Source: Saccharopolyspora rhizosphaerae
GTDB lineage: Bacteria > Actinomycetota > Actinomycetes > Mycobacteriales > Pseudonocardiaceae
Assembly: GCF_003931915.1 (NCBI RefSeq)
Contig: NZ_RSAA01000015.1
Span: 310,001-374,000, forward strand
DNA: 64,000 nucleotides
Direction: 5' to 3'
Shown here: positions 34,964 through 43,432 of the stretch, in pieces
Position numbering within the stretch: the stretch's first letter is position 1
How the letters are laid out: each line of letters starts with the position of its first letter
Program-made: the position numbers and the translations under genes
The notes under the pieces: model-generated
What the model saw: only the letters and a program-made list of their open reading frames with translations
Told to the model about the DNA's origin: nothing
Database searches by the model: none

Positions 34964-37039
34964 ATGGCCGATCAACCGCATCTCCTGGAAGGTTTGGATC
35001 CGGAGCAGCGGCAGGCCGTCACCGCACCCCGCGGACCCGTCTGCGTCCTGGCCGGTGCGGGAACGGGGAAGACACGGACCATCACCCACCGCATCGCCCA
35101 CCTCGTCCAGCGAGGACTGGTGACGCCTCGGCAGGTCCTGGCCGTGACCTTCACCGCGCGCGCCGCGGGCGAGATGCGCACCCGGTTGCGGGGTCTCGGA
35201 GCTGCGGGGGTGCAGGCCCAGACCTTCCACGCCGCGGCCTTCCGGCAGCTCCGCTACTTCTGGCCCCGGGTCCACGACACGCAGATGTGGCAGCTCACCG
35301 ACAACAAGTTCCGCCTGGTCGTGCAGGCCGCGAACCGGTTGGGCCTGTCGACCGAGCGGGAGGACGTCCGCGACCTGGCCGGTGAGATCGAGTGGGCCAA
35401 GTCCTCCTTGATCAGCCCCGAGCAGTACCCGGCCGCCGCGCAGCAGGCCGGCCGCGAGACGCCGATCCTGCCCGAGCTGATCGCCAAGGCCTTCGCCGGC
35501 TACGAGAAGCTCAAGAACGGCGCGCAGCTGCTCGACTTCGACGACCTGCTGCTGCACATCGCGGCGATCCTGGAGGACCGCGCGGACGTCGCCGAGGAGT
35601 TCCGCAGCCAGTACCGGTCGTTCGTCGTCGACGAGTACCAGGACGTCAACCCGTTGCAGGCGCGCGTGCTCGACGCCTGGGTCGGCAACCGCGACGACCT
35701 GACCGTCGTCGGCGACGCCAACCAGACCATCTACTCCTTCGCGGGTGCCTCCCCGAAGTGGTTGATCAACTTCCCGCGCAAGTACTCCGATGCGACCGTG
35801 GTCCGCCTCGAGCGCGACTACCGCTCGACACCGCAGGTCGTGGGCCTGGCCAACCAGGTCATCGGCGCCGCGCGGGAACGGCCCGCCGGGACCCGCCTGA
35901 AGCTCGTCGGCCAGCGCCCGGACGGCCCGCGCCCCGACTTCGCCGAGTACGACGACGAGACCGACGAGGCCGAGGCCATCGCGCGCAAGATCGCGCAACT
36001 GGCCAAGCGCGGCGTGCCGCTGTCGGAGATCGCGATCCTCTTCCGGGTCAACGCCCAGTCCGAGGTGTACGAGAAGGCGCTCTCCGACGCCGAGATCCCG
36101 TACCAGGTGCGCGGCGGCGAGCGGTTCTTCGCGCGGGCGGAGATCCGGCAGGCCATGGCAACGTTGCGCACCGCGGTCGCTCGCGACACCGCTGCCGAGG
36201 ACCTGCCCGGGACCGTGCGTGAACTGCTCGGCGAGGTCGGCCTGACCGACGAGCCGCCCGCCGGTGGTTCGGCCCGCGAGCGCTGGGAATCGCTCATCGC
36301 GCTGGTCGAGCTCGCCGAGGAGTTGGTCGGCACCGTTCCCCAGGCGGACCTGCGGCGCTACGTCGCCGAGCTCGACGCGCGCGCCGAAGCCCAGCACCCG
36401 CCGACCGTCGAGGGCGTCACGCTCGCCTCGCTGCACGCCGCCAAGGGCCTGGAGTGGGACGCGGTGTTCCTCGCCGGTCTGGTCGAGGGCACCCTGCCGA
36501 TCCAGCACGCCGACACCGACGCGGCGATCGAGGAGGAGCGGCGGCTGCTCTACGTCGGGGTCACCCGCGCTCGCGAGCACCTGCACCTGTCCTGGGCGCT
36601 GGCCCGCGCCGGTGGCCGGAGGTTCCGCCGTCGCAGCCGCTTCGTCTACAACCTGGTGCCCGACGGCCACCCGGCCGCGTTGCCGACCAAGGCAAGGCAG
36701 CCGCAGCCGCCCGCGCGGCAGGCCGCGACGACCACGCCCCGGTGCCGCGTGTGCTCGTCGGCGCTGGTGAACACGATGGACATCAAGCTCGGCCGCTGCT
36801 CGAGCTGCCCGTCGGACGTCGACGAGAACCTGCTCGAACAGCTCAAGGCCTGGCGCAGCGAACGCGCCCGGCAGCTGAAGGTCCCCGCCTACGTGGTGTT
36901 CACCGACGCGACGCTGACCGCCATCGCTGAGCAGCGCCCGTCCGACGAGTCGGCCCTGGTGGGGATCTCCGGCATCGGCGCGAGCAAGATCCAGAAGTTC
37001 GGCCCGGACGTGCTCGCGTTGATCAACCGGGTGAATTAG
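34964..37039 (+). CDS. uvrD2: UvrD2 DNA helicase with tetracysteine and HRDC domain
   Basis: 691 residues. Superfamily 1A motifs: Walker A GAGTGKT (31-37), [14 protein letters not shown] (Ia), [10 protein letters not shown] (II), [14 protein letters not shown] (III), [13 protein letters not shown] (V), [11 protein letters not shown] (VI). A C-terminal tetracysteine CRVC...CSSC precedes an HRDC domain ([19 protein letters not shown] to the end). This order, ATPase, tetracysteine, HRDC, is the mycobacterial UvrD2 arrangement, where the enzyme is essential. ATG 34964 has GAGGATGC upstream, a poor Shine-Dalgarno. The whiB7 promoter begins 13 nt after its stop. Confidence 0.95.
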   Translation: MADQPHLLEGLDPEQRQAVTAPRGPVCVLAGAGTGKTRTITHRIAHLVQRGLVTPRQVLAVTFTARAAGEMRTRLRGLGAAGVQAQTFHAAAFRQLRYFWPRVHDTQMWQLTDNKFRLVVQAANRLGLSTEREDVRDLAGEIEWAKSSLISPEQYPAAAQQAGRETPILPELIAKAFAGYEKLKNGAQLLDFDDLLLHIAAILEDRADVAEEFRSQYRSFVVDEYQDVNPLQARVLDAWVGNRDDLTVVGDANQTIYSFAGASPKWLINFPRKYSDATVVRLERDYRSTPQVVGLANQVIGAARERPAGTRLKLVGQRPDGPRPDFAEYDDETDEAEAIARKIAQLAKRGVPLSEIAILFRVNAQSEVYEKALSDAEIPYQVRGGERFFARAEIRQAMATLRTAVARDTAAEDLPGTVRELLGEVGLTDEPPAGGSARERWESLIALVELAEELVGTVPQADLRRYVAELDARAEAQHPPTVEGVTLASLHAAKGLEWDAVFLAGLVEGTLPIQHADTDAAIEEERRLLYVGVTRAREHLHLSWALARAGGRRFRRRSRFVYNLVPDGHPAALPTKARQPQPPARQAATTTPRCRVCSSALVNTMDIKLGRCSSCPSDVDENLLEQLKAWRSERARQLKVPAYVVFTDATLTAIAEQRPSDESALVGISGIGASKIQKFGPDVLALINRVN

Positions 37040-37052
37040 CGAAACCGCAGGT

Positions 37053-37092
37053 CAAAAATCTGTTGCGGGTTGCACCCCGCTACCCATAACCT
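37053..37092 (+). promoter_or_regulatory. whiB7 promoter with WhiB7-type AT-rich element
   Basis: CAAAAATCTG, then TTGCGG (-35, 37063-37068), 18 bp, then TAACCT (-10, 37087-37092). An AT-rich block directly upstream of the -35 is what the AT-hook of the WhiB7-SigA complex recognises in mycobacteria, so positive autoregulation is expected. Confidence 0.65.
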
Positions 37093-37155
37093 CGTAGACA
37101 CGCGCGAGCCGAGTGGTTCGCTTCGCCGACCGAGACCGAGAAGGAGGTGAGGGCA

Positions 37156-37359
37156 GTGAAGATCTTCGAGATCATCGCCGACGCCCCGCGCTCCTTCATG
37201 GCCGGGGTCGTTTCGCTGCACCAGGGCACCTCTGTGCGCACCGCCGCCCTCACTGGCGACCGCCGCGTCGAAAAGCCGCGTGGTTTCCGCGTGTTCCCGG
37301 CGACCCTGCAGCACCCGCGCAAGTCGGTCCGTTGGCTGCTCCTGGATCCGCTGATCTAG
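37156..37359 (+). CDS. whiB7 leader ORF (uORF)
   Basis: 67 codons, GTG start 8 nt after AAGGAGG, the strongest Shine-Dalgarno seen in the window. The product (MKIFEIIADAPRSFMAG...RWLLLDPLI) is basic and matches no family. It ends 22 nt before the intrinsic terminator at 37382-37418 and 140 nt before whiB7. whiB7/wblC leaders in Mycobacterium and Streptomyces carry a uORF whose slowed translation under ribosome-targeting drugs allows read-through of such a terminator. A regulatory role is therefore inferred; a functional peptide is not excluded. Confidence 0.7.
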   Translation: MKIFEIIADAPRSFMAGVVSLHQGTSVRTAALTGDRRVEKPRGFRVFPATLQHPRKSVRWLLLDPLI

Positions 37360-37381
37360 GAGAGCTCCAGGCTTCTCATAG

Positions 37382-37418
37382 GCCGCGGACCCACGCACGA
37401 CGGGTCCGCGGCTTTTTT
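37382..37418 (+). terminator. intrinsic terminator/attenuator in the whiB7 leader
   Basis: GCCGCGGACCC-N9-GGGTCCGCGGC (11-bp perfect stem) followed directly by six T (37413-37418). It is the best canonical intrinsic terminator in the window, and it lies between the leader ORF and whiB7, not after a structural gene. Confidence 0.88.
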
Positions 37419-37499
37419 GTGCTCCTGGTCGATCCACATCCACCACCACACCTGTCCACCACCACAAGTCGCCTGCCATCGACTACTGGAGGAAGTCGT

Positions 37500-37850
37500 A
37501 TGTTCACCGCGAGTGTGCCGATACCCGCGTCGGCCGTGGACTCGCAGTCCGAGCCCGAGCGATCCTCGGGATCATCGCTGCAACGCCGCTTGCCCTGCCG
37601 CAGAGACCCGGACCTGTGGTTCGCCGAGAACCCGTCCGACCTGGAGCAGGCCAAGGTGCTGTGCAGTGACTGCCCGATCAAGACCGAGTGCCTGGCCGGC
37701 GCGCTGGACCGCTGCGAACCCTGGGGGGTCTGGGGCGGCGAGATCTTCGAACGCGGCGAAGTGGTCGCGCGCAAGCGCAGGCGCGGTCGTCCGCGCAAGC
37801 ACCCACGTCCGGAGGAGACCGGGCCCCGCAAGCAGGAGCGAGCAGCATGA
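37500..37850 (+). CDS. whiB7: WhiB7 transcriptional activator of intrinsic drug resistance
   Basis: 116 residues from ATG 37500, preceded by GGAGGAAG. Fe-S ligands Cys33, Cys55, Cys58 and Cys64 (LPCRRDP, CSDCPIKTEC), the turn GVWGGE, and a C-terminal AT-hook RRRGRPRKHP identify WhiB7 and not another Wbl protein. It binds SigA and AT-rich promoter DNA to switch on resistance genes under translation-targeting antibiotics. Its stop overlaps a small downstream ORF (ATGA). Mycoredoxin, which separates uvrD2 and whiB7 in M. tuberculosis, is missing here. Confidence 0.96.
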   Translation: MFTASVPIPASAVDSQSEPERSSGSSLQRRLPCRRDPDLWFAENPSDLEQAKVLCSDCPIKTECLAGALDRCEPWGVWGGEIFERGEVVARKRRRGRPRKHPRPEETGPRKQERAA

Positions 37851-38056
37851 CCGGCACCTACGCCACCAGCCTGATCCACCCGAACCACGCGGAGATGGGG
37901 ATGTACCCGACGGAAGAGATGATCCGAATACACGAGAAGGAGAGACGCGCCGAAGCCGAGCGACAACGTGAAGCTCGCTCGATCTCGGCGGGTCGCGGGT
38001 GGCGGGCCATCGCCCGCTACGCCACGAAGAAGGCCGAAGCCGCTGAGCAGCGCTGA
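37847..38056 (+). CDS. small charged protein coupled to whiB7
   Basis: 69 residues (MTGTYATSLIHPNHAEMG...). ATG overlaps the whiB7 stop by 4 nt, so it should be co-expressed with the regulator. The N-terminal third is polar with His/Met, followed by a long charged helix (EEMIRIHEKERRAEAERQRE) and a basic end (RGWRAIARYATKK). No domain is recognised. Codon bias looks like real coding sequence in this frame. It could be a WhiB7 cofactor or a product of the resistance response; this is inference from coupling only. Confidence 0.6.
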   Translation: MTGTYATSLIHPNHAEMGMYPTEEMIRIHEKERRAEAERQREARSISAGRGWRAIARYATKKAEAAEQR

Positions 38057-38180
38057 ACTCCGTGATCGCGCGCTCGCGGATGCCGCGTCGGCCGTCGCGT
38101 TGGGCGACGGCCGACGCACTCCGGCCGGAAACGGCACACCGGCATGCGGCCTCCGCCGGGCCCGGTCTAAGGTCCGGCTC

Positions 38181-39068
38181 GTGGGCGCACATTCGCACGA
38201 CAACATCGACTGGGACGCGCACCTGGAGCGGCTGCGCGCGGCCGACGACTTCCTCGCACCGGAGATCGCCGAGGTGGTGCGGCGGCTGCTGCTCCCCGGC
38301 GACCGCTCGGTGATCGAGATCGGCGCCGGAGCAGGCGGCACCGCGGCGATCTTCGTGGAATCGCTGGCAGGCAACGGTGCTGGCGCGCAGCTCACCATCG
38401 TCGACACGGCCGAGCAGCTGTTGACGGCCGCGGGGGAGAGGGCCTCCGACGCCGCCGACGGTGTCGCGGTCCACACGGTCCGCGCCGACGCCGCCGCCGA
38501 CACCCTCGCCGAGGAGATCGAGCAGGCCGGTGCGTCGCCACAGGCGGACCTGGTCTACGCGGCGTTCGTCGTGCACCACCTGCCCGACCAGCTCGCCGGC
38601 CTGCGCAGGCTCGCAAGCCTGGTGAAGCCGGGCGGTCGACTGGCGATCGTCGAGTTCGGGCTGCAGACGCGGGTGCTGCCCGCCGACGTGGGCCTCGCCG
38701 AACCCGGCCTCGAGGCACGGCTGCTCAACGCCCGTGAGCAGTGGTTCCAGCAGATGCGGGCCGAGATGGAGGGCTCGGTCCGGCTGCCCGTGGGCTGGCC
38801 GAAGGCCATGGCCCAAGCCGGTCTCGTCGACACGACCTCGTTCAGCTACCTCGTCGACCGGCCCGCCCCGATGGACGAGTCCGGCCGGGCCGCCGCGCTC
38901 CGGCACTTGGCGATGCTCCGCCGCGACGCTGAGGAACGTGTTCCCGCCGAGGACGTCTCCGCGCTCGACCAACTCCTCGACCCGGACAGCGACCACTACG
39001 CCGCCCACCGCGACGACCTCTCCTACCTCAGCGCCAGCACGATCCACGTAGGCACCAGGCCCGCGTAG
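38181..39068 (+). CDS. class I SAM-dependent methyltransferase
   Basis: 295 residues. Motif I VIEIGAGAGGTAAIF, the acidic post-I residue in LTIVDTAEQL, motif post-II ADLVYAAFVVHHLPD, and motif III LVKPGGRLAIVEFG define a class I methyltransferase. Substrate unknown; similar proteins are annotated UbiE/MenG-like. GTG 38181 is fixed by a TAAGGT -10 box at 38168-38173, 7 nt upstream, and so the gene has its own leaderless promoter despite following the whiB7 pair. Convergent with the ABC1 kinase gene. Confidence 0.8.
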   Translation: MGAHSHDNIDWDAHLERLRAADDFLAPEIAEVVRRLLLPGDRSVIEIGAGAGGTAAIFVESLAGNGAGAQLTIVDTAEQLLTAAGERASDAADGVAVHTVRADAAADTLAEEIEQAGASPQADLVYAAFVVHHLPDQLAGLRRLASLVKPGGRLAIVEFGLQTRVLPADVGLAEPGLEARLLNAREQWFQQMRAEMEGSVRLPVGWPKAMAQAGLVDTTSFSYLVDRPAPMDESGRAAALRHLAMLRRDAEERVPAEDVSALDQLLDPDSDHYAAHRDDLSYLSASTIHVGTRPA

Positions 39069-39220
39069 ACCTGTTCGAGAAGTCGGTCTGCGTGGCGGTG
39101 CGGGTGGCAGGACTCGAGTGGCTCCGTGCGCCAGCACGCCTTGCACGCGGCGTCGCGGTGTATTCGCCACGAAGCCCCTCGAACGCTGCGGCGGACCGGG
39201 CTGAGTCCTACCCCTGGAAC

Positions 39221-39239
39221 AGCGGCCACCGGCGCCGCT
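39221..39239. terminator. candidate terminator between convergent genes
   Basis: AGCGGC-N7-GCCGCT between the methyltransferase and ABC1 kinase genes; 6-bp stem, weak. Confidence 0.35.
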
Positions 39240-39267
39240 CAGCAGAGCAGTCCAACTCCTCTTCCGA

Positions 39268-40587
39268 TCAGGCTTCGGCTTCGGCGAAACCTGGTTGCCA
39301 CTGCTCGATGATGTCGCGTGTGGCGACTTCGGCGTCGAGCTGGCAGAGGATGCCGGTGGCGCCGAGAGTGACCCGGTGGATCAGCAGGTAGTCCGGCGGC
39401 AGGTTGAGCAACCGGCCGGTGCGGAAGTCGGGTCCGCGCAGGTCGGCGACCCGCTCGGCCTGCCGCTGCAGCCAGCTGCGGGTGAAGTGGAACGTCTCGG
39501 TGCGCGCCGGGTCGACGAACGGCGCCAGGTAGGCCAGCACGTCCTCGGCGTGCAGCTCCTGGTCGGGCTGGACGAAGCGCTCCGAGCGCAGCAGCTCCAG
39601 CAGCTCGATCGACCGGTCCTCCAGCGCGAGCCGGATCATCTTGCCGAAGGTCGGCGGCAGGCCACCGGGCAGTCGCGAGACCGCGCCGAAGTCGATCACG
39701 CACAGCCGACCGTCGGGCAGCAGCATGAAGTTGCCCGGGTGCGGGTCGGCGTGCAGCAGCCCGACCTTCGCCGGGGTGGAGAAGTGGAACTCGGCGAGCA
39801 GCCGGCCTGCCAGGTCGCGCTCGGCCTGCGTCCCCTCGGCGATGATCTTCGAGAACGGGGTGCCCGAGATCCACTCGGTGACCACGACCTTCGGCGCGCT
39901 CGCGACCACCGCGGGCACCACGACGCGCTCGTCACCGGCGAAGACCTTGGCGAACATGCGCTGGTTGTCGGCCTCGATGCGGTAGTCGAGCTCCTCGACC
40001 ATCCGCTCCTGCAGCTCCTCCAGCAGCGGCTTGACCTCGGCGCCCGGAGCGAGCGACTGGAACAGCCGGGAGAAGCGCATGAGCTGCCGCAGGTCGGAGC
40101 GCAGCGCTTCGTCCGCACCCGGGTACTGGACCTTGACCGCGACCTCGCGGCCGTCGTGCCACACCGCCCGGTGCACCTGGCCGATGCTGGCCGAGGCTGC
40201 GGGTTCGTCGTCGAACGAGGAGAAGCGCTTGCGCCACGAGGAGCCCAGCTGCTCGGTCAGGACCCGGTGCACGCTGGAGGTCGGCATCGGCGGGGCCGCC
40301 GACTGCAACTTGGTCAGCGCCTCGCGGTAGGGCCCGGCCATCGCGTCGGGCACGGCGGCTTCGAACACGCTCAGCGCCTGCCCGAACTTCATCGCCCCGC
40401 CCTTGAGCTGCCCCAGCACCGCGAACAGCTGCTCAGCGGTCTTGGCGGCCACGTCGGCGTTGATCTCGTCGGCGTTCTGGCCGGTCAGACGGCGTCCCCA
40501 CCCTGCGGCGACCCGGCCGGCGACGCCCAGGGGAAGGCTGGCGAGCTTGGCGGTGCGTTGTGCCGCTTGGCGGGGAATGTCGGCCAC
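39268..40587 (-). CDS. ABC1/AarF/UbiB-family atypical kinase (Rv3197-like)
   Basis: 439 residues from GTG 40587, 5 nt after AGGAGA. Family hallmarks: the KxGQ motif as [11 protein letters not shown], the Ala-rich loop [18 protein letters not shown] with the ATP-site Lys, [21 protein letters not shown] with catalytic and metal Asp residues. The KxGQ segment blocks ordinary kinase activity in characterised UbiB proteins, favouring ATPase function. In M. tuberculosis it neighbours whiB7 and has been linked to macrolide tolerance (recalled, not checked). Here it is separated from whiB7 by one methyltransferase gene. Confidence 0.9.
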   Translation of the reverse strand: MADIPRQAAQRTAKLASLPLGVAGRVAAGWGRRLTGQNADEINADVAAKTAEQLFAVLGQLKGGAMKFGQALSVFEAAVPDAMAGPYREALTKLQSAAPPMPTSSVHRVLTEQLGSSWRKRFSSFDDEPAASASIGQVHRAVWHDGREVAVKVQYPGADEALRSDLRQLMRFSRLFQSLAPGAEVKPLLEELQERMVEELDYRIEADNQRMFAKVFAGDERVVVPAVVASAPKVVVTEWISGTPFSKIIAEGTQAERDLAGRLLAEFHFSTPAKVGLLHADPHPGNFMLLPDGRLCVIDFGAVSRLPGGLPPTFGKMIRLALEDRSIELLELLRSERFVQPDQELHAEDVLAYLAPFVDPARTETFHFTRSWLQRQAERVADLRGPDFRTGRLLNLPPDYLLIHRVTLGATGILCQLDAEVATRDIIEQWQPGFAEAEA

Positions 40588-40828
40588 GAATTCTCCTAGG
40601 TGCGCGCAGGTAGGAAAACCCTCTCGATGTCCGAAAGTCACGAGGCCACGATTCGGAAAACGAGAAACCCAACAACATGCTAGTCGTTCAACAGCGCACG
40701 TTGGGTCGTGATCGGCATTCTGGGTGAGCGTGGTTCGCACCCGCGGCCGAATGCGTTGGGCCGACGGGAACAGTGGAGCGGGCGGAGCGGATTCACCGCT
40801 TCACGGGAAACCTCGAGGATCAAGCGCG
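40588..40828. other. intergenic region upstream of the ABC1 kinase
   Basis: About 240 bp, AT-richer than the surroundings (for example CGATTCGGAAAACGAGAAACCC on the + strand in part). It must hold the kinase promoter; no -35/-10 pair or known operator was firmly identified. Confidence 0.35.
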
Positions 40829-40852
40829 GGGTGGGCCGCTGGCGGCCCACCC
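40829..40852 (-). terminator. terminator of the DUF5679 gene
   Basis: GGGTGGGCCG-CTGG-CGGCCCACCC, 10-bp perfect stem, 8 nt past the DUF5679 stop on the minus strand. Confidence 0.7.
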
Positions 40853-40860
40853 GTGCCCGG

Positions 40861-41010
40861 TCACGCCTTGCCGAGGATGCGGGTCATCTTGGTCCCGCAC
40901 ACGGGGCAGGTGCCCTTGGCCATCCGGCGTCCGTTGGTCTCCGAGACCTCACCGGAAAAGTCGCGCTTCTCCCGGCACTTCACGCAGTAGCCGTTGTACG
41001 TCTCGGCCAC
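40861..41010 (-). CDS. DUF5679 small zinc-ribbon protein
   Basis: 49 residues, short enough to be missed by size cut-offs. It begins MAETYNGYCVKCREKRDF and ends GTCPVCGTKMTRILGKA: two CxxC pairs about 30 residues apart, as in a zinc ribbon, with the DUF5679 sequence known from Streptomyces and relatives. GTG 41010 follows GGAGGGGAGCC. The function is unknown; nucleic-acid or ribosome binding is plausible for this size and charge. Monocistronic, with its own hairpin terminator. Confidence 0.88.
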   Translation of the reverse strand: MAETYNGYCVKCREKRDFSGEVSETNGRRMAKGTCPVCGTKMTRILGKA

Positions 41011-41237
41011 GGCTCCCCTCCTTCTGGTAATCGACCCAACCCGTAGCTGGATCTCCGGCGCCCTCCTGGGGGGCGGCTGGGGGAACCGTACAGGTGGAGT
41101 AATTGAGATGCATGCATCACGAGCATGGCATGTTCGACTCTTTGGAGTAATGATTCGGCCGTTGACTCCGTCCGCGAGTTGAGGTGCAACTCACAGGGGG
41201 ATCCGTTTGTCGGGACCAGTCGCTAGGGTCCACTCCC

Positions 41238-41795
41238 GTGGCTGAACCGCAGGTCGAGGTCCGCCGCAGCAAGCGCCGCCGGCAGACGGTGAGCGCCTAC
41301 CGCGACGGCGACAAGATCGTGGTGCTGCTCCCGGCTCGGATGAGTCGAGCGGAGGAAAAGCGCTGGGTGGCGGACATGTTGAGCCGTCTGCAGCGCAGCG
41401 AGACCCGTCGTCGATCCCCCGCCCGCAACTCGGACGAGGCGCTGGTGCAGCGCTGCCGTGAGCTGTCCGCCAAGCACCTGGACGGAAGGGCGGAACCAAG
41501 GGGCGTCAGGTGGGTGCCGCCGATGCGCACGCGCTGGGCCTCGTGCACGCCTGGCGAGGGGACCATTCGGGTGAGCCGGCGGCTGCGAGATGTACCCGGT
41601 TGGGTGCTCGACTACGTGCTCGTCCACGAGCTGGCGCACCTGCTGGTACCGGGCCACGGCCCCGACTTCTGGAAGTGGGTCGAGCGGTACCCGAAGACCG
41701 AGCGCGCCATCGGCTACCTGGAGGGCTTGGTGGCGGCCGCCCAGCTGGAGATCGGCCTCACCGACGACGAGACCGAAGACACCGAGGCCTCGTGA
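41238..41795 (+). CDS. YgjP/SprT-like zinc metallopeptidase
   Basis: 185 residues from GTG 41238, 8 nt after a TAGGGT -10 box, so leaderless. VHELAHLLVPGHGPDFW gives H-E-x-x-H plus a third His, and the preceding MRTRWASCTPGEGTIRVSRRL is the conserved substrate-side segment of the DUF45/YgjP group. The acidic C-terminus is variable. A cytosolic peptidase is predicted without known substrate. A GAGTTG-N5-CAACTC dyad lies at 41176-41192 upstream. Convergent with the DUF2342 protease gene. Confidence 0.85.
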   Translation: MAEPQVEVRRSKRRRQTVSAYRDGDKIVVLLPARMSRAEEKRWVADMLSRLQRSETRRRSPARNSDEALVQRCRELSAKHLDGRAEPRGVRWVPPMRTRWASCTPGEGTIRVSRRLRDVPGWVLDYVLVHELAHLLVPGHGPDFWKWVERYPKTERAIGYLEGLVAAAQLEIGLTDDETEDTEAS

Positions 41796-41830
41796 TCTGA
41801 GCGGAGCGTCGGACCGGCCGTGATCAAGCC

Positions 41831-41849
41831 GGGTCGGTGCGACCGACCC
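41831..41849 (+). terminator. hairpin after the YgjP gene
   Basis: GGGTCGGT-GCG-ACCGACCC, 8-bp perfect stem, 36 nt past the YgjP stop. Confidence 0.5.
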
Positions 41850-41859
41850 CGGACACGCG

Positions 41860-41895
41860 ACCGCCCGCCCACGCGGAACGCGACGGGCGGGCGGT
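41860..41895. terminator. hairpin between convergent peptidase genes
   Basis: ACCGCCCGCCC-N14-GGGCGGGCGGT, 11-bp perfect stem, ending 10 nt from the stop of the DUF2342 gene, whose transcript it probably ends. Confidence 0.65.
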
Positions 41896-41904
41896 GCGGG
41901 GAGA

Positions 41905-43326
41905 TCAGGACTTGGCGTCGCCGCCGGAGTCGTCGGAGTCCGAGTCGTCCTCGGAGTCGGAACTGTCCTCCGACTTCTCGGCCTCCTCCGCGCGGCGGAT
42001 GGCCGCGATCGGGTCGTCGAGGTCCGATCCGGCGTGCCAGCGGTCGGCGAAGTCCAGCGGTTCGTCCAGGTCAGCGCTGTCCGGGAGCAGGTCTGGGTGG
42101 TCCCAGACCTGGTCGCGGGCCTCGGTGCCGTGGCGCTCGGCCATCAGCCGCCAGAGGTTCGCCGCGTCGCGCATCCGGCGCGGGCGCAGTTCCAGGCCGA
42201 TCAGCGTCGCGAAGGTCTGCTCGGCAGGACCGCCGCTCGCGCGGCGCCTGCGGATCAGCTCGCCCAGCGCGCCGGCGCTCGGCAACCGCTCGCCCAGGGC
42301 GTCCGCCACGACCACGTCGACCCAGCCCTCGACCAGCGCCAACAGGGTTTCGAGCCGGTTCAGCGCGGCCTGCTGCTCCGGGGTGGTCTTCGGCTCGAGC
42401 ATGCCCGAGCTCATCATCTCCTGCATCGACTCCGGGTTGGTCGGATCGACCTTGCTGGCCAGGTCCTCCAGCGCGGAGGTGTCGATGTGGATGCCGCGCG
42501 CGTACTCCTCGACGGTGTCGAGCAGTCGCTGCGCCAGCCACGGCACGTGTCCGAACAACCGGTGGTGCGCGGCCTCGCGGGCGGCCAGGAACAGGGTGGC
42601 CTCGCTGCTCGGGCGGTCTAGGCCCTCGACGAAGCGGTCGATGTTGGCAGGCAGGAGTGCCGCGGTCCCGGTCGGCCCCAGCGGCAGCCCGACCTCGGTG
42701 GAGGTGAGCACCTCGCCGCCGAGCTGCGCGAGCCCACTGCCCAGCTGCGAACCGAAGGTCATGCCGCCCATCTGGCCGAGCATGTTGAGCAGCGGACCGG
42801 CGGCCTGCTTGGCCTCCTCCGGGAGCGCCTCGAGCCACGCGGAGGACATGCGTTGCGCGATCGGGTCGCACAGCCGCTGCCACACCGGCATGGTCTTCTC
42901 GACCCAGTCCACGGAGGACCAGGTCTGCACCGTGCGCACCCCGGCGGGCAGCGAGGTGCTGGCGTCGAGCCACAGCTCGGCGAGCCGGACCGCGTCCTCG
43001 ATCTCCTTGACCTGCTCCTGGCTGGGACGCTCGGTCCGCTGGTTGCTGTGCAGCTGCTGCACAGCGAGCTGCTTGGCGAGCTCGTAGTTGACCGGTCCGG
43101 ACTGGCCGCCACCGCCGGAGTGGCTCAGCGCCTGGCCGAGCTGGGTCAACATCTGCCCGAGCTGCCCGATGTCGAAGTTGCCGCCCGGTCCGGGCATGCC
43201 GGCGAAACCGAAGGGGTTGTCCCCAGGGTTGCCACCGGACCCGCCCTCAGAGCGGCCTTGCGACGAGTCGCCCTTGTCAGGGTCGTCGGGGTCCTGCGAG
43301 CTGAACCCGAACGGCATGTTGGTCAT
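41905..43326 (-). CDS. zinc-dependent metalloprotease, DUF2342 family (Rv3195-like)
   Basis: 473 residues. The first 70 residues are Gly/Asp/Ser-rich and disordered; AAREAAHHRLFGHVPWL in the middle is the zinc signature of this actinobacterial family (E-A-x-H-H in place of a strict HExxH). The last 40 residues are an acidic Ser/Asp/Glu tail. ATG 43326 is 6 nt from a minus-strand TACGGT -10 box (43338-43333), so the mRNA is leaderless and the promoter is back to back with that of the PDZ-Lon protease gene, the same divergent pair as Rv3195-Rv3194c. Confidence 0.87.
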   Translation of the reverse strand: MTNMPFGFSSQDPDDPDKGDSSQGRSEGGSGGNPGDNPFGFAGMPGPGGNFDIGQLGQMLTQLGQALSHSGGGGQSGPVNYELAKQLAVQQLHSNQRTERPSQEQVKEIEDAVRLAELWLDASTSLPAGVRTVQTWSSVDWVEKTMPVWQRLCDPIAQRMSSAWLEALPEEAKQAAGPLLNMLGQMGGMTFGSQLGSGLAQLGGEVLTSTEVGLPLGPTGTAALLPANIDRFVEGLDRPSSEATLFLAAREAAHHRLFGHVPWLAQRLLDTVEEYARGIHIDTSALEDLASKVDPTNPESMQEMMSSGMLEPKTTPEQQAALNRLETLLALVEGWVDVVVADALGERLPSAGALGELIRRRRASGGPAEQTFATLIGLELRPRRMRDAANLWRLMAERHGTEARDQVWDHPDLLPDSADLDEPLDFADRWHAGSDLDDPIAAIRRAEEAEKSEDSSDSEDDSDSDDSGGDAKS

Positions 43327-43432
43327 AGTTCCACCGTACGCGGCCTCGGCCGCCCCTTTGAAGAAGTCGTTGCGCTAGTCAGGTGCGAGCACCGGGCACA
43401 TCGCCAACAGCGAACACGTACGCTGTCGCCTC

